33,460 bases of DNA from Bacteroidaceae bacterium. GTDB lineage: Bacteria > Bacteroidota > Bacteroidia > Bacteroidales > Bacteroidaceae. Of the stretch, positions 15,751 to 24,928 are shown in pieces. Under the pieces are notes generated by a model, which had not been told where the DNA came from, made no database searches, and saw only the letters and a program-made list of their open reading frames with translations. The stretch's first letter is position 1. Every line of letters starts with the position of its first letter. Where the stretch lies: the NCBI GenBank assembly GCA_024697945.1, contig JAILRU010000028.1:1-33460 (forward strand), read 5' to 3'. Both the position numbers and the translations under genes were made by a program.

Positions 15751-16428
15751 ATGACCGTTCTCTACGAGGATAATCATCTGATAGCCGTAGCGAAGAAAGC
15801 GGGGGACATCGTGCAGGGGGACAAGACCGGCGATGTCCCCTTGTCAGATATGGTAAAGGCTTATCTGAAAGAGAAATACCACAAACCTGGGGAGGTGTTC
15901 CTGGGAGTAGTGCACAGGTTGGACCGTCCTGTAAGCGGTGTAGTGCTTTTCGCACGGACTTCGAAGGCCCTGCCGCGTCTCAACAAGATGTTTGCCGAGC
16001 ATGAGGAGGTGAGGAAGACCTATCTGGCGATTGTCGGCAACAGACCGCCACAGCCGCAGGGCACACTCATCCATTGGCTGACCCGCAACGAGAAGCTGAA
16101 CCTGGTTCGGGCTTACGACCGTGAGGTACCGAACAGCAAGAAGGCAGTACTCGATTATCGCATCGTGGCCCAGAGCGAACGCTATTATCTGCTTGAGATA
16201 GCGCTGCACACAGGCCGTCACCACCAGATACGTTGCCAACTTGCCAAGATGGGATGCCCCATTCGTGGGGACTTGAAATACGGTGCGCCGCGCAGCAATC
16301 CCGATGGCAGCATTAGCCTGCATGCCTGGCGTTTGGAACTGGAGCACCCTGTATCGCACATTCCCCTGACCATCGAGGCACCTGTGCCGGAGGAACGCCT
16401 TTGGCGGGAGATTATGATGAGAATGTGA
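15751..16428 (+). CDS. RluA-family pseudouridine synthase, short form without S4 domain
   Basis: A 225-residue RNA pseudouridine synthase. The catalytic motif HRLDRPVSGV places the nucleophile at D58; further RluA blocks are YLAIVGNRPP, LEIALHTGRHHQIRCQLAKMGCPIRGDLKYG and LHAWRLELEHP near the end. The S4 RNA-binding domain found in RluC and RluD is absent, as in RluA-sized members, so the RNA target (23S rRNA or tRNA) cannot be assigned. I chose ATG 15751, 5 bases after the fabG stop; an open frame reaching up to 15319 reads through fabG in another frame and its extra N-terminus has no family similarity. It is probably cotranscribed with fabG. Confidence 0.94.
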   Translation: MTVLYEDNHLIAVAKKAGDIVQGDKTGDVPLSDMVKAYLKEKYHKPGEVFLGVVHRLDRPVSGVVLFARTSKALPRLNKMFAEHEEVRKTYLAIVGNRPPQPQGTLIHWLTRNEKLNLVRAYDREVPNSKKAVLDYRIVAQSERYYLLEIALHTGRHHQIRCQLAKMGCPIRGDLKYGAPRSNPDGSISLHAWRLELEHPVSHIPLTIEAPVPEERLWREIMMRM

Positions 16429-16484
16429 AAATGTGAGAATGAGAAAATGTGAAAGGGTGAAGGAACTATTTTGAATTATAAAGG

Positions 16485-19400
16485 ATGCGTCGTGCGCTGA
16501 AGATTATCTTCAAGACGCTGTTGGTTATAGTATTGCTCATTGTGCTGCTTGCCACCAGCCTCTACCTGCCACCCGTGCAAAGGTGGGCGGTGAATAAACT
16601 CACTGCCTATCTTGAGGAGCAGACAGGTCTTGTAGTGACCATCGGCAGCGTGCATCTTGCCTTTCCTCTCGACTTGCAGCTCGGACAACTTCATGTGGAG
16701 AAGCCTCCTACCGATGTGATTGACGTAGAGTCTGTCCTCGTTGACCTCGACCTCACGCATGTCTTTCAGCGGCGTATTGGTGTGGAAGCCATAGAACTGA
16801 AGGACGGCAGCATCAATACGACAGACCTGATAGAGACGCTGTGCATGAAGGGCAGCATGGGCAGCCTTCGGATTGTTGCCGATGACATTGACCTGCGGAA
16901 AAAGCGGGTGAACGTGACGGATGTCGCTTTGGACGGTTGTGTACTCGATTTGCAGCTTCGCGAGGCAGCCGAGGAAGACACGACAGAGAGTGCACCTGTG
17001 GATTGGCAGATAGACGTTAATCAAATCATAATTCATAATTCACAATTCAGAATTGGGGACGAGCAGCAAAGTCTCATGGTTGCTGCTGCTATCCGTCAGG
17101 CGAGCCTTGACGCTGGCGATATCAATCTTAGCCAGGGAGCTTATCGCACGGGTCGTGTCAGTCTTGCGGTGGATAGTCTAAGATATAATGATATTGCCTT
17201 CCGAGATATGGAATTGGCAATAGACAGGTTTTTCTATGACTCCACCCGCCTGGCTGTCTCAGGGCTTGACCTTAAGACACCAAACAGTTTTGTCAAAGGG
17301 CAATTGACCCTCTCTTTCCCTCCCTCAAAGGAAGGGGAACCTAAAGTCTCTCCCTTAAAGGGAACTATAGATGGGTCTTTGCAGGCTTCGCTGGGTAGTA
17401 CGGATGTGCTCAGTGCGGTAGGGAATTATCTGCCTAAAGGACTGGCCGCATGCTATCCTTCCCAACCCCTGAATATCGACCTCTGTGCGACGGGCAACGT
17501 AGATAGCCTTTCGCTGGAGACCTGCAACGTGATGATGCCGTCGGTGATTGATGTCCGTGCCATAGGTTCGCTTCAGAATCTGACCGATAGTGCTGCCATT
17601 GGTGCGGACTTGAAGTGGGACATCACCACGATGGACCTCAGCTGCGTCAATCGCTACCTTGCCCTCGACAACGTGCGCTTCCCAAAGATGGTGCTCCATG
17701 CTGACACCCGTCTGCGTCAAGCCTCACGGCTTACTGCCGATGCATTGCTCCTCGAAGGCAAAGGCAGGACTCATATGAAGGGTGACATAGATCTTCAGGC
17801 AATGCGTTATCAGGCCGATGCACGTATCAGCGACCTGCAACTCCACGATTTCCTGCCGCACGACTCGCTCTACCTCCTCACGGGTAGCGCTAAGGTATCT
17901 GGGCACGGAACGGACATGCTCAGTCCGCACACCTTGCTTCGTGCACAGGCCAGTATCGACCATCTGGGCTATGGTTCGTGGAACTTGGACAGCATCCACA
18001 CCGACTTCCATTTGGAGAGGGGCAAGGTGATGCTTGAGTTGAATAGCCACAACGACCTGCTCTGTTTGCAGGGATGTGTCGATGCTGTCGTCAACGAACG
18101 GAAGATGCAGGCGGCGGCCTTCAATATGGACCTGAGCCACATTGACCTCTACGCACTTCGTCTGGCTAAGAGACCGCTTTCAGCCAGTATGGTGATGCAC
18201 GTGGACGGTGCTTCGGACTTCCAGCAGACACATAGCCTGACTGCCCGCATTGAGGCGATGGAGCTGACAACAGCCGACAGCATCATTCATCCGCTCGACC
18301 TCACTCTCGATGCAGCACTTATGCCCGACCGCATGCACCTAAAGGCACTTGCCGGAGACCTGAAACTCTCTGTTTTCTCTGACCAGGGACTCGATTCTCT
18401 GCTGACGCGCTATGAGAGTTTCAGTCAGGAATTGCGTAGGCAGACCGACAGTCTCCGCCTTCAACAAGACACGCTCCGCATGCTGCTGCCGCATCTCAGG
18501 ATGGAACTTGACTGCGGCCAGAAGAATCCAATCGGCAAGATGTTGCACCATGCTGCCGGATACACTTTCCGCGACCTCTCGTTCCACCTTATCTCTTCCC
18601 CCGAGGAAGGCTTGAGCGGCGATGGCTACATGCACGCCCTCAATACCGGCGCCATCCTGCTCGACAGCATCCAGTGGACTATCCGGCAGGATCGGAACCG
18701 CTTGTCGTTGGATGCCCGCGTCGCCAACGGGCCTAAGAATAGGGTTGTGACGTTCCAGTCCCAACTGCATGCGTTGCTGACCGAAACGGGAGCGCAGGCC
18801 AATGTCCTCTTCTGCGACGCGAAGGGAGAGAAGAGTGTGGACTTTGGACTGGCGCTCGACTTGCTGTCCGATGGTATGCGAATCCATTTCACGCCGCTCA
18901 ATCCCACCATCGCGTACCGTCGCTTTACGCTCAACGATGACAACTTCGTCTCTCTGAAGCGTAGCGGACATCTCGAAGCGCTGGTGGACCTGCTGGCTGA
19001 CGACGGTACGGGCTTGAAGCTTTACACTACGCCCAACGAAGATGCCCAGCAGGATATTTCACTCAGCATCAATCGCTTTAACGTGGGTGAACTGACGAAC
19101 GTCATCCCCTTCATGCCCGATGTCAAGGGCTTCCTTCATGGAGACCTCCACTATATGCAGGCCGACAGCACTACAACCGTCTCGGCTGAGATGCTTGTGG
19201 AAAGGATGACCTACAACGGCGTCCTCCTCGGAAACATCGGATTGAACGGCGCCTATTTCCCCAATGCCGACCAGTCGCACTACGTGGATGGCATCGTCAC
19301 GAAGGACGGAGAGGAGATAATCTTGCTCAGTGGAAAATATCACGACCAGAACGGACAGGGAAGGATGAACGGTGAGGCGACCTTCCAGAGAGTGCCTTTC

Positions 19401-20990
19401 GCCTTCCTCAACGCCTTCATGCCCGACGGACCGTTCGCTATGAGCGGCTATGCATGGGGGAATTTCAAGGTAAGCGGCCGCACGGACAACCCCATCCTGA
19501 ACGGAGAATTGCGTACGGATTCCCTTCGCATCAAGGCCGACAGTTATAACCTGAACCTACAGATACCCGACCACACGATTACCGTGGCGGACAGCCGCCT
19601 CAGCTTGGGTCGCATCGAGGCATACGCGGCTGGCAAGACTCCGCTGGTGCTCGACGGCAACATCGACTTCAGCAACCTGGAACGTGTACAGTTGGACATG
19701 AATGTCCGCGCCAACGATTATCAACTTATCAATGCGCCGAAGCGGCAGGGTTCCCTGGCTTACGGCAAAGTCTTCGTCAACCTTGGCGGACGGCTTTGGG
19801 GAACGCTCTCCGACCTCAAGATGCGTGGCCGCTTCGATGTGCTCGGCAGTACAGATGTCAGTTGCGTCCTTACAGACACGCCCCTGACTGTCGATGACCA
19901 GCTCTCGGACATCGTCACCTTCTGCGACTTTACCGATACGATTGCTGCAGAACCTCTGGATGTGGTCCGGCAGAATATCGATATCCAGATGAATGTCAGC
20001 ATCGCTGAGACGGCACAGATACATTGCTTCCTGAGCGATAACGGCAAGGACTTCATCGACCTGCAGGGTGGGGGAGAGATGACGTTGACCTACGACCTCC
20101 AGAACGACATGCAGCTATGGGGGCGCTATACCATCATGAAGGGCCTGATGCGCTACTCGTTGATGGCGATACCGCTCAATGACTTCCGCATCGAGCAGGG
20201 CAGCTACGTCGAGTTCCAGGGCAAGATGATGAATCCGCGTCTCAGCATCAATGCCAGCGAGCGCGTTCGTTCTACCGTTACGGAGAACAGCGTGCCGCGC
20301 AATGTGGCGTTCGACGTTGGACTGGCCATCAGCCGCACGCTCGAGGATATGGGACTTGAGTTTACGTTGGAGGCTCCGGAAGACCTGACCGTTCAGAACC
20401 AGCTCAGTTCCATGACGGCGGAGGAGCGAGGCCGTGTCGCTGTTACGATGCTCGTCACGGGAATGTACGTCACGGACGATGCAGAGACTAACGGCGGCTA
20501 CAACTACGCCAACACACTCAATGCCTATCTCCAGAGTGCCATCAACGAGATTGCCGGCAAGGCACTCAGCACCGTCGATGTCAACTTCGGCATTGCGAGC
20601 GGAACATCCGAGGCCGGCACGACGACAACCGACTACAGCTTCAGCTTTGCCAAGCGCTTCTGGGGCAATCGTATCAGCGTCATCATAGGTGGTAAGGTCA
20701 GCACGGGACGCGATGCCGTCAATACCGGACAGACCATCATCGACAACATCGCCATAGAGTACCGACTCGACAAGTCCGGCTCGCGCTACGTCAATCTCTT
20801 CTATGACAACAACTACGAGTCGCTGCTCGAAGGACAGGTCACCAAGATGGGCGGCGGCATCGTCCTGCGCAAGAAGGCCGACAAGCTGGGCGAGCTCTTC
20901 ATCTTCAAGAAGAATGCGACGCCAACGTTAGCTCCAGCCCCATCAGCCCCATCTACCTCACCAACCTCACTAACTCCATCCAGCCCATGA
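16485..20990 (+). CDS. tamB: TamB-like translocation and assembly module protein
   Basis: A 1501-residue envelope protein. An N-terminal signal anchor (about 7-29) is followed by an AsmA/TamB start (VQRWAVNKLTAYLEEQTGLVVTIGSVHLAFP), a very long beta-rich periplasmic region, and the C-terminal TamB domain from about 1170 (GGEMTLTYDL ... GRYTIMKGLMRYSLMAIPLNDFRI ... GSYVEFQGKMMNPRLSINASERV). TamB proteins span the periplasm as a hydrophobic groove and work with TamA-type barrels in outer membrane protein insertion or lipid transport. The start codon of tamL overlaps its stop by 4 bases. Three oddities: IIIHNSQFRI (about 181-190) is encoded by an intergenic-type AATTCATAATTC repeat; SFPPSKEGEPKVSPLKG (about 277-293) by a GC-rich repeat; and after the natural-looking end GELFIFKK there is a 29-residue Ala/Pro/Ser/Thr tail encoded by tandem CAGCCCCAT-like words. 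Confidence 0.93.
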   Translation: MRRALKIIFKTLLVIVLLIVLLATSLYLPPVQRWAVNKLTAYLEEQTGLVVTIGSVHLAFPLDLQLGQLHVEKPPTDVIDVESVLVDLDLTHVFQRRIGVEAIELKDGSINTTDLIETLCMKGSMGSLRIVADDIDLRKKRVNVTDVALDGCVLDLQLREAAEEDTTESAPVDWQIDVNQIIIHNSQFRIGDEQQSLMVAAAIRQASLDAGDINLSQGAYRTGRVSLAVDSLRYNDIAFRDMELAIDRFFYDSTRLAVSGLDLKTPNSFVKGQLTLSFPPSKEGEPKVSPLKGTIDGSLQASLGSTDVLSAVGNYLPKGLAACYPSQPLNIDLCATGNVDSLSLETCNVMMPSVIDVRAIGSLQNLTDSAAIGADLKWDITTMDLSCVNRYLALDNVRFPKMVLHADTRLRQASRLTADALLLEGKGRTHMKGDIDLQAMRYQADARISDLQLHDFLPHDSLYLLTGSAKVSGHGTDMLSPHTLLRAQASIDHLGYGSWNLDSIHTDFHLERGKVMLELNSHNDLLCLQGCVDAVVNERKMQAAAFNMDLSHIDLYALRLAKRPLSASMVMHVDGASDFQQTHSLTARIEAMELTTADSIIHPLDLTLDAALMPDRMHLKALAGDLKLSVFSDQGLDSLLTRYESFSQELRRQTDSLRLQQDTLRMLLPHLRMELDCGQKNPIGKMLHHAAGYTFRDLSFHLISSPEEGLSGDGYMHALNTGAILLDSIQWTIRQDRNRLSLDARVANGPKNRVVTFQSQLHALLTETGAQANVLFCDAKGEKSVDFGLALDLLSDGMRIHFTPLNPTIAYRRFTLNDDNFVSLKRSGHLEALVDLLADDGTGLKLYTTPNEDAQQDISLSINRFNVGELTNVIPFMPDVKGFLHGDLHYMQADSTTTVSAEMLVERMTYNGVLLGNIGLNGAYFPNADQSHYVDGIVTKDGEEIILLSGKYHDQNGQGRMNGEATFQRVPFAFLNAFMPDGPFAMSGYAWGNFKVSGRTDNPILNGELRTDSLRIKADSYNLNLQIPDHTITVADSRLSLGRIEAYAAGKTPLVLDGNIDFSNLERVQLDMNVRANDYQLINAPKRQGSLAYGKVFVNLGGRLWGTLSDLKMRGRFDVLGSTDVSCVLTDTPLTVDDQLSDIVTFCDFTDTIAAEPLDVVRQNIDIQMNVSIAETAQIHCFLSDNGKDFIDLQGGGEMTLTYDLQNDMQLWGRYTIMKGLMRYSLMAIPLNDFRIEQGSYVEFQGKMMNPRLSINASERVRSTVTENSVPRNVAFDVGLAISRTLEDMGLEFTLEAPEDLTVQNQLSSMTAEERGRVAVTMLVTGMYVTDDAETNGGYNYANTLNAYLQSAINEIAGKALSTVDVNFGIASGTSEAGTTTTDYSFSFAKRFWGNRISVIIGGKVSTGRDAVNTGQTIIDNIAIEYRLDKSGSRYVNLFYDNNYESLLEGQVTKMGGGIVLRKKADKLGELFIFKKNATPTLAPAPSAPSTSPTSLTPSSP
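17025..17055 (+). repeat. AT-rich intergenic-type repeat inside tamB
   Basis: ATAATTCATAATTCACAATT is the same word series seen in non-coding gaps at 12256, 25641 and 25685. Here it is in frame and encodes IIIHNSQFRI. It contrasts with the GC-richer flanking codons. Confidence 0.7.
17306..17364 (+). repeat. GC-rich repeat insertion inside tamB
   Basis: CCCTCCCTCAAAGGAAGGGG and, 15 bases on, CTCTCCCTTAAAGGGAAC are two small hairpin-like inverted stretches read as PPSKEGEP and SPLKG. Related CCCTTAAAGGG/CCCTGAGGG stretches occur inside aroE and menG. Confidence 0.6.
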
Positions 20991-23497
20991 CCAAGAAACT
21001 TCCCATAAGGCTTCTCCTGTTCTGCTTGCTTGCCTCGGCTTGTTCCCTTACGAAGAACCTGCCGGAGGGCGAGACGCTCTACCGCGGCATTAAGAGCATT
21101 GACTATGACAGCAGACAGCGGGCAAAGGACGATGGTCAGCAGGAGGGTGTCATCACGGCTTTGGCCGATGCCTATACAACGGTCGAGGGACTGCTCAGCG
21201 GCGATGCGTCCGTCATCGAGGCTGACGAGATGAGCGAGAAGGCGGTGCGCGACAGCATCCGACGTGCTTCGGAGAAGGACAAGGCGGCCTACGAGGAGGC
21301 GAAGGAGGAGGTGGAGGCCGTGCTCTCCTATGCTCCCAATGGTGCCTTCATGGGCAGTAGCTTCGTGACGCATCCCTTCCCCATCAAGTTGCTCATCTAC
21401 AACCGCTACGCCGGCAGCAAGCATCGCTTCGGCAAGTGGATGTTCAACAGCTTTGCCGCCTCGCCCGTGCTGGTGAGCAATGTCAATCCCCGCTTGCGTT
21501 CCACTGTGGCGCAGAACACACTTCGCAGCCGCGGCTACTTCAGAGCTCGCACTTCCTTCGAGACGCTGCCCGACAAGCGCGACACGTTGAAGGAGCGGGT
21601 GCGCTACCATATCCATCCCGGTCCGCTCTACCATTTGGACAGCATCGAGTACCGAAACTTTCCCACGCAGGCTGATAGCATCATCCGCAGTACCGCCGTG
21701 TCAGCGATTCTCCATCGCGGCGACCCGTTCAGCGTTGTCAGCCTCGAGGCCGAGCGCACACGCATCGTATTGGCTTTGCGCGAGCAGGGCTACTACTACC
21801 AGCGGAACGATTACGTCAACTTCCGTGCCGATACCTTGCAGACACCGATGATGGTAAAGCTGCAGGTACAGCCTTCGCCCACGACGCCGCCGGAAGCGAT
21901 GCGGCCATATTATATAGGTAACACGCGCGTGAACATTTACAAGCATGGCGACCGGCGTATCGTGGACAGCCTTGAAATGCGCGGCGGTTTCTCGTTCGCC
22001 TACAGCCGGCCCGTGAAGTTCAAGGAGCAGGACACTGCTCTCCACAAGCCGCCAAAGGCCGTCAAGGGCCATGCTCCCTTGCTGCGGCCGAGGGCAATGT
22101 GGCGCTCCATGCTCTTCCGCAAGGGCGACCTCTACCGGCAGAGCCTTGGCGACCTGATGCAGGAAGGACTGGCCTCCATGAACGTCTTCTCGTCACTTCG
22201 CATCAACTACATCCCAAGCGATTCTGATACGCTCGACATCGTCATCAACGCCACACTCGACAAGCCCTACGACGCGGAGTTCCAAGGCAACGTCACCGGC
22301 AAGACAGGCGGACAGATTGGTCCTGGTGCCAGCTTCTCGTTCTCGAAGCATAACGCATTTCGCGGTGCCGAGACGCTGACGTTCAAGGTGTGGGGTTCCT
22401 ACGAGTGGCAGACGGGTGCCAATGTCAATACGAAGAGCTCGCTGCTCAACTCCTACGAGTATGGGCTCAGTGGCTCGCTCTCCTATCCCCGCTTTCGCTT
22501 CTTCGGCATGGCGCGCAAGGTGAATCGCAAGTTCGTCGCCTCCACCGCCTTCGACCTGCAGGCGCGCTGGCAGAACCGAGCCGGCTTCTTCGGACGTGTC
22601 TCATGGAGCGGTGGCATCAACTACACCCTGCAGCGCAAGCAGCATCTCAAGCACGAGTTCTCGCCTCTGACCATCACTTACGACCAGTTGCTGCACAGCA
22701 CGGAGCGCTTCGACTCCATCACGAGGGCCAATCCCGCGCTCTACGTCTCCATGCGCGACCAGTTCGTGCCCAGCATGTCCTACACCTTCTCGTGGGCTGG
22801 TACGCCGAAGCATCCGTCCGCCCTCAGCGTGACCGTCAAGGAAGCCTCGGCCATCGTCTCCAGCATCTACGCTATCGCCGGCGAGCCGTTCGACAAGGAG
22901 GGTAAGAAACTCATGGGCGTGCCCTTCGCGCAGTTCGTCAAGACGACGGTGCAATATACGCGTCAGTTCCCGCTGACGAAGCGCAGCCTGCTGGCCACGC
23001 GCGTCTTCGGCGGAGTCGTCTATAGCTATGGCAATGCCAAGGCCGCGCCCTATAGCGAGCTCTTCTCCGTAGGCGGTGCCAACAGCATCCGTGCCTTCGG
23101 AATGCGTACCATCGGTCCTGGCTCCTATCATCCCGAGAAGTCGCAGTACTCCTATATCGACCAGATGGGCGACTTCAAGCTGGAGGCGAACGTCGAATAC
23201 CGCTTCCCCATAGTCGGGCAGTTGCAGGGCGCCGCGTTCCTCGATGCCGGCAATGTCTGGCTGCTGCGGGGCAGCGAGAGTCAGCCCGGCGGCAAGTTCA
23301 GCTTCAAGAACTTCGGCGATCAAATAGCGCTCGGCACGGGCGTCGGTCTCCGCTACGACCTCGACTTCCTCGTCATCCGCTTCGACCTCGGCATTGGCAT
23401 CCATGCTCCCTACGACACGGGCAAGCGTGGCTACTACAACATGCCGAAGTTCGGCCGCTCCCTCGGCTACCACTTCGCCATCGGCTATCCGTTCTGA
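20987..23497 (+). CDS. tamL: TamL, lipid-anchored TamA/BamA-type outer membrane protein
   Basis: An 836-residue Omp85-superfamily protein. The signal peptide ends in a lipobox (LASAC, Cys19), the mark of TamL, the Bacteroidetes form of TamA. A mixed N-terminal region (about 20-420) contains POTRA-like units, for example NTLRSRGYFRARTSFETLPDK and RTRIVLALREQGYYYQRNDYV. From about 430 (EFQGNVTGKTGGQIGPGASF) a beta barrel follows with FSVGGANSIRAFGMRTIGPGSY near 690-712 (the conserved RxFG block of Omp85 barrels) and the C-terminal strand ...LGYHFAIGYPF ending in Phe. It should partner with TamB, whose gene overlaps its start by 4 bases. No gene follows for 672 bases; I see no clear terminator. 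Confidence 0.93.
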   Translation: MTKKLPIRLLLFCLLASACSLTKNLPEGETLYRGIKSIDYDSRQRAKDDGQQEGVITALADAYTTVEGLLSGDASVIEADEMSEKAVRDSIRRASEKDKAAYEEAKEEVEAVLSYAPNGAFMGSSFVTHPFPIKLLIYNRYAGSKHRFGKWMFNSFAASPVLVSNVNPRLRSTVAQNTLRSRGYFRARTSFETLPDKRDTLKERVRYHIHPGPLYHLDSIEYRNFPTQADSIIRSTAVSAILHRGDPFSVVSLEAERTRIVLALREQGYYYQRNDYVNFRADTLQTPMMVKLQVQPSPTTPPEAMRPYYIGNTRVNIYKHGDRRIVDSLEMRGGFSFAYSRPVKFKEQDTALHKPPKAVKGHAPLLRPRAMWRSMLFRKGDLYRQSLGDLMQEGLASMNVFSSLRINYIPSDSDTLDIVINATLDKPYDAEFQGNVTGKTGGQIGPGASFSFSKHNAFRGAETLTFKVWGSYEWQTGANVNTKSSLLNSYEYGLSGSLSYPRFRFFGMARKVNRKFVASTAFDLQARWQNRAGFFGRVSWSGGINYTLQRKQHLKHEFSPLTITYDQLLHSTERFDSITRANPALYVSMRDQFVPSMSYTFSWAGTPKHPSALSVTVKEASAIVSSIYAIAGEPFDKEGKKLMGVPFAQFVKTTVQYTRQFPLTKRSLLATRVFGGVVYSYGNAKAAPYSELFSVGGANSIRAFGMRTIGPGSYHPEKSQYSYIDQMGDFKLEANVEYRFPIVGQLQGAAFLDAGNVWLLRGSESQPGGKFSFKNFGDQIALGTGVGLRYDLDFLVIRFDLGIGIHAPYDTGKRGYYNMPKFGRSLGYHFAIGYPF

Positions 23498-23636
23498 CGC
23501 TTCCCTATCGGTTTCTATTTCACAAGCACCTTGACTTCGTCGTTCCGTCCGAGTATCTGATGATGTTGAGACAACGGAGATTTGATATTAACTGATAGTT
23601 TTTTCCACGCTACTTCCCAAGCTAGAGCGGGCTTCT

Positions 23637-23868
23637 CTGTGACAGATACATTGTGTGACACTTCATTTTATTCCTCACATCTATTTTCCTTTTTCTTTTT
23701 TATATACCCAATTTTTCCTAATTTAAGTGTCACAGTGTCACAGAATAAGAAAAATAAATATAAGCAGCTGAAAAACAAACAAATATGGACGTGACACATC
23801 TTGTGACACATCTGTGACAGGTTGTCTTTCCGGCTCAATGCGTCACAGCTTGTATACAATGTGTCACA
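23637..23868. repeat. Locus C: clustered TGTGACAC/GTGTCACA words
   Basis: Leftward words CTGTGACAG (23637-23645) and TGTGACACTT (23654-23663) are followed by a T-rich stretch, then rightward AAGTGTCACAGTGTCACAG (23725-23743, exact 8-bp period). After a 47-base AT-rich core come three leftward GTGACA words (23791-23820), then isolated CGTCACAG (23841-23848) and GTGTCACA (23861-23868). This is part of the 672-base gap 23498-24169, where I see repeats but no credible gene. Confidence 0.85.
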
Positions 23869-23900
23869 CGATTCCAGTCCTTTCGCAGCAATTTTTACTA

Positions 23901-23966
23901 CTACGCACAGAAAAACTTTTTCCTCCGAAGAGAAAAAATATTTTCTACGCACAGGAAAAACGGTGG
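23901..23966. repeat. Locus C: three tandem 22-bp units
   Basis: CTACGCACAGAAAAA at 23901, CTCCGAAGAGAAAAA at 23923 (12 of 15 bases the same) and CTACGCACAGGAAAA at 23945 give an exact 22-bp period. Seen from the minus strand, this array precedes the 8-bp words, the same order as in loci A and B. Confidence 0.8.
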
Positions 23967-24013
23967 CACGAAAGGATTATGTCCCTTCTTGGGGAGCGAG
24001 CTGTCGCTTCAGG

Positions 24014-24105
24014 CGGAGCGATAGTAATCCTATGCGGGAAGGAATATTAATCCTCCGACGGAAGGAATATTAATCCTTCGATAGGAGGAATAGGACGCTA
24101 ACGAC
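24014..24105. repeat. Locus C: tandem 23-bp units
   Basis: GGAAGGAATATTAATCCT begins at 24037 and exactly again at 24060; degenerate units precede (24014) and follow (24083). The word itself is nearly palindromic. It sits on the outer side of the 22-bp array, as the 11-mer array does in locus B. Confidence 0.85.
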
Positions 24106-24169
24106 AGAACTACCTTTACTATTCATTGTCGTTAAAATTTCTGATTTATACAACCAAATGTATCTACCT

Positions 24170-24919
24170 TTACTCGTTCCAGAAGCGCCAGCTGGCGAGG
24201 GCTTGGAGGTGGAGCATCTCCAAGCCGTTCTTGACGGTGGCTCCCTGCTCCCTACCGCGTTGCATGAATAGCGTGTCCTCGGGGTTATAGACGCAGTCGA
24301 AGAGCAAATGCCTGGGTGTGAGGCATTCGTAGGGGATGTTCGGGGCCTCGTCCACCTTGGGGAACATTCCCACCGGCGTGCAGTTGACGATGACGGTGTA
24401 GTCCTCCATCACCTCGGGCGTGAGGGCGGAGTAGTTTATGAGTGAAGGATTTTGCCTGCTGACGTAGGTCCATTCGAGCCCTAAGCGGCTGAGTCCGACC
24501 CTAATCGCCTTGCTCGCTCCGCCGGTGCCGAGGATGAGCGCCTTCTTGTGCCAGGGTTGCAGCAGCGGCCGGATGCTCTCGGTGAAGCCGATGATGTCGC
24601 TGTTGAAGCCCTTCAGGACCCTCCCTGACTCCCCCTTAAAGGGCGAGAACTCAACCTTGATGACGTTGACCGCCCCTATCTCGCGTGCCTCGTCGCTCAG
24701 TTCGTCGAGGAGTGGGATGACCGCCTGCTTGTGGGGCAGGGTGACGTTGAGTCCGCGCAGTTCGGGGTTGTCGCGCAGCACGTCGCGGAGCATCGTCACG
24801 TCGGGAATCTCGAAGTTAAGGTACTGTGCGTCGATGCCCTCGCGGGCGAACTTCTCCGTGAAGAACCCTCTGCTGAAGCTGTGGCCGAGAGGGAAGCCGA
24901 TGATACCGTATTTGTCCAT
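24170..24919 (-). CDS. aroE: Shikimate dehydrogenase
   Basis: A 249-residue NADPH enzyme that reduces 3-dehydroshikimate to shikimate in the chorismate pathway. Substrate-site motifs: PLGHSFSRGFF (10-20), NVTLPHKQAV with catalytic K64 (58-67), GAVN (82-85) and the catalytic Asp near 108 in GFNSD. The nucleotide loop ILGTGGASKAI lies near 130-140. Between GAVNVIKVE and LKGFNSD, where most relatives have only a few residues, there is an extra FSPFKGESGR (about 91-100) encoded by a GC-rich inverted repeat (24619-24648). The start is 9 bases after the menG stop, so it is the last gene of the phoH-purC-menG-aroE series. An 11-base repeat CTACCTTTACT lies at its 3' end (24164-24174) and again at 24111-24121. 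Confidence 0.94.
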   Translation of the reverse strand: MDKYGIIGFPLGHSFSRGFFTEKFAREGIDAQYLNFEIPDVTMLRDVLRDNPELRGLNVTLPHKQAVIPLLDELSDEAREIGAVNVIKVEFSPFKGESGRVLKGFNSDIIGFTESIRPLLQPWHKKALILGTGGASKAIRVGLSRLGLEWTYVSRQNPSLINYSALTPEVMEDYTVIVNCTPVGMFPKVDEAPNIPYECLTPRHLLFDCVYNPEDTLFMQRGREQGATVKNGLEMLHLQALASWRFWNE

Positions 24920-24928
24920 ATCTATTTA

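Noticed and set aside
23582..24073. Three small plus-strand open frames in the gap after tamL
   Set aside because: They run through the repeat arrays of locus C, overlap each other and have no recognisable product.
24111..24174. CTACCTTTACT direct repeats as insertion target-site duplications around 42 bases at the aroE end
   Set aside because: The 11-base match is suggestive, but the enclosed DNA is too short, has no inverted ends, and one copy is part of the aroE coding end.
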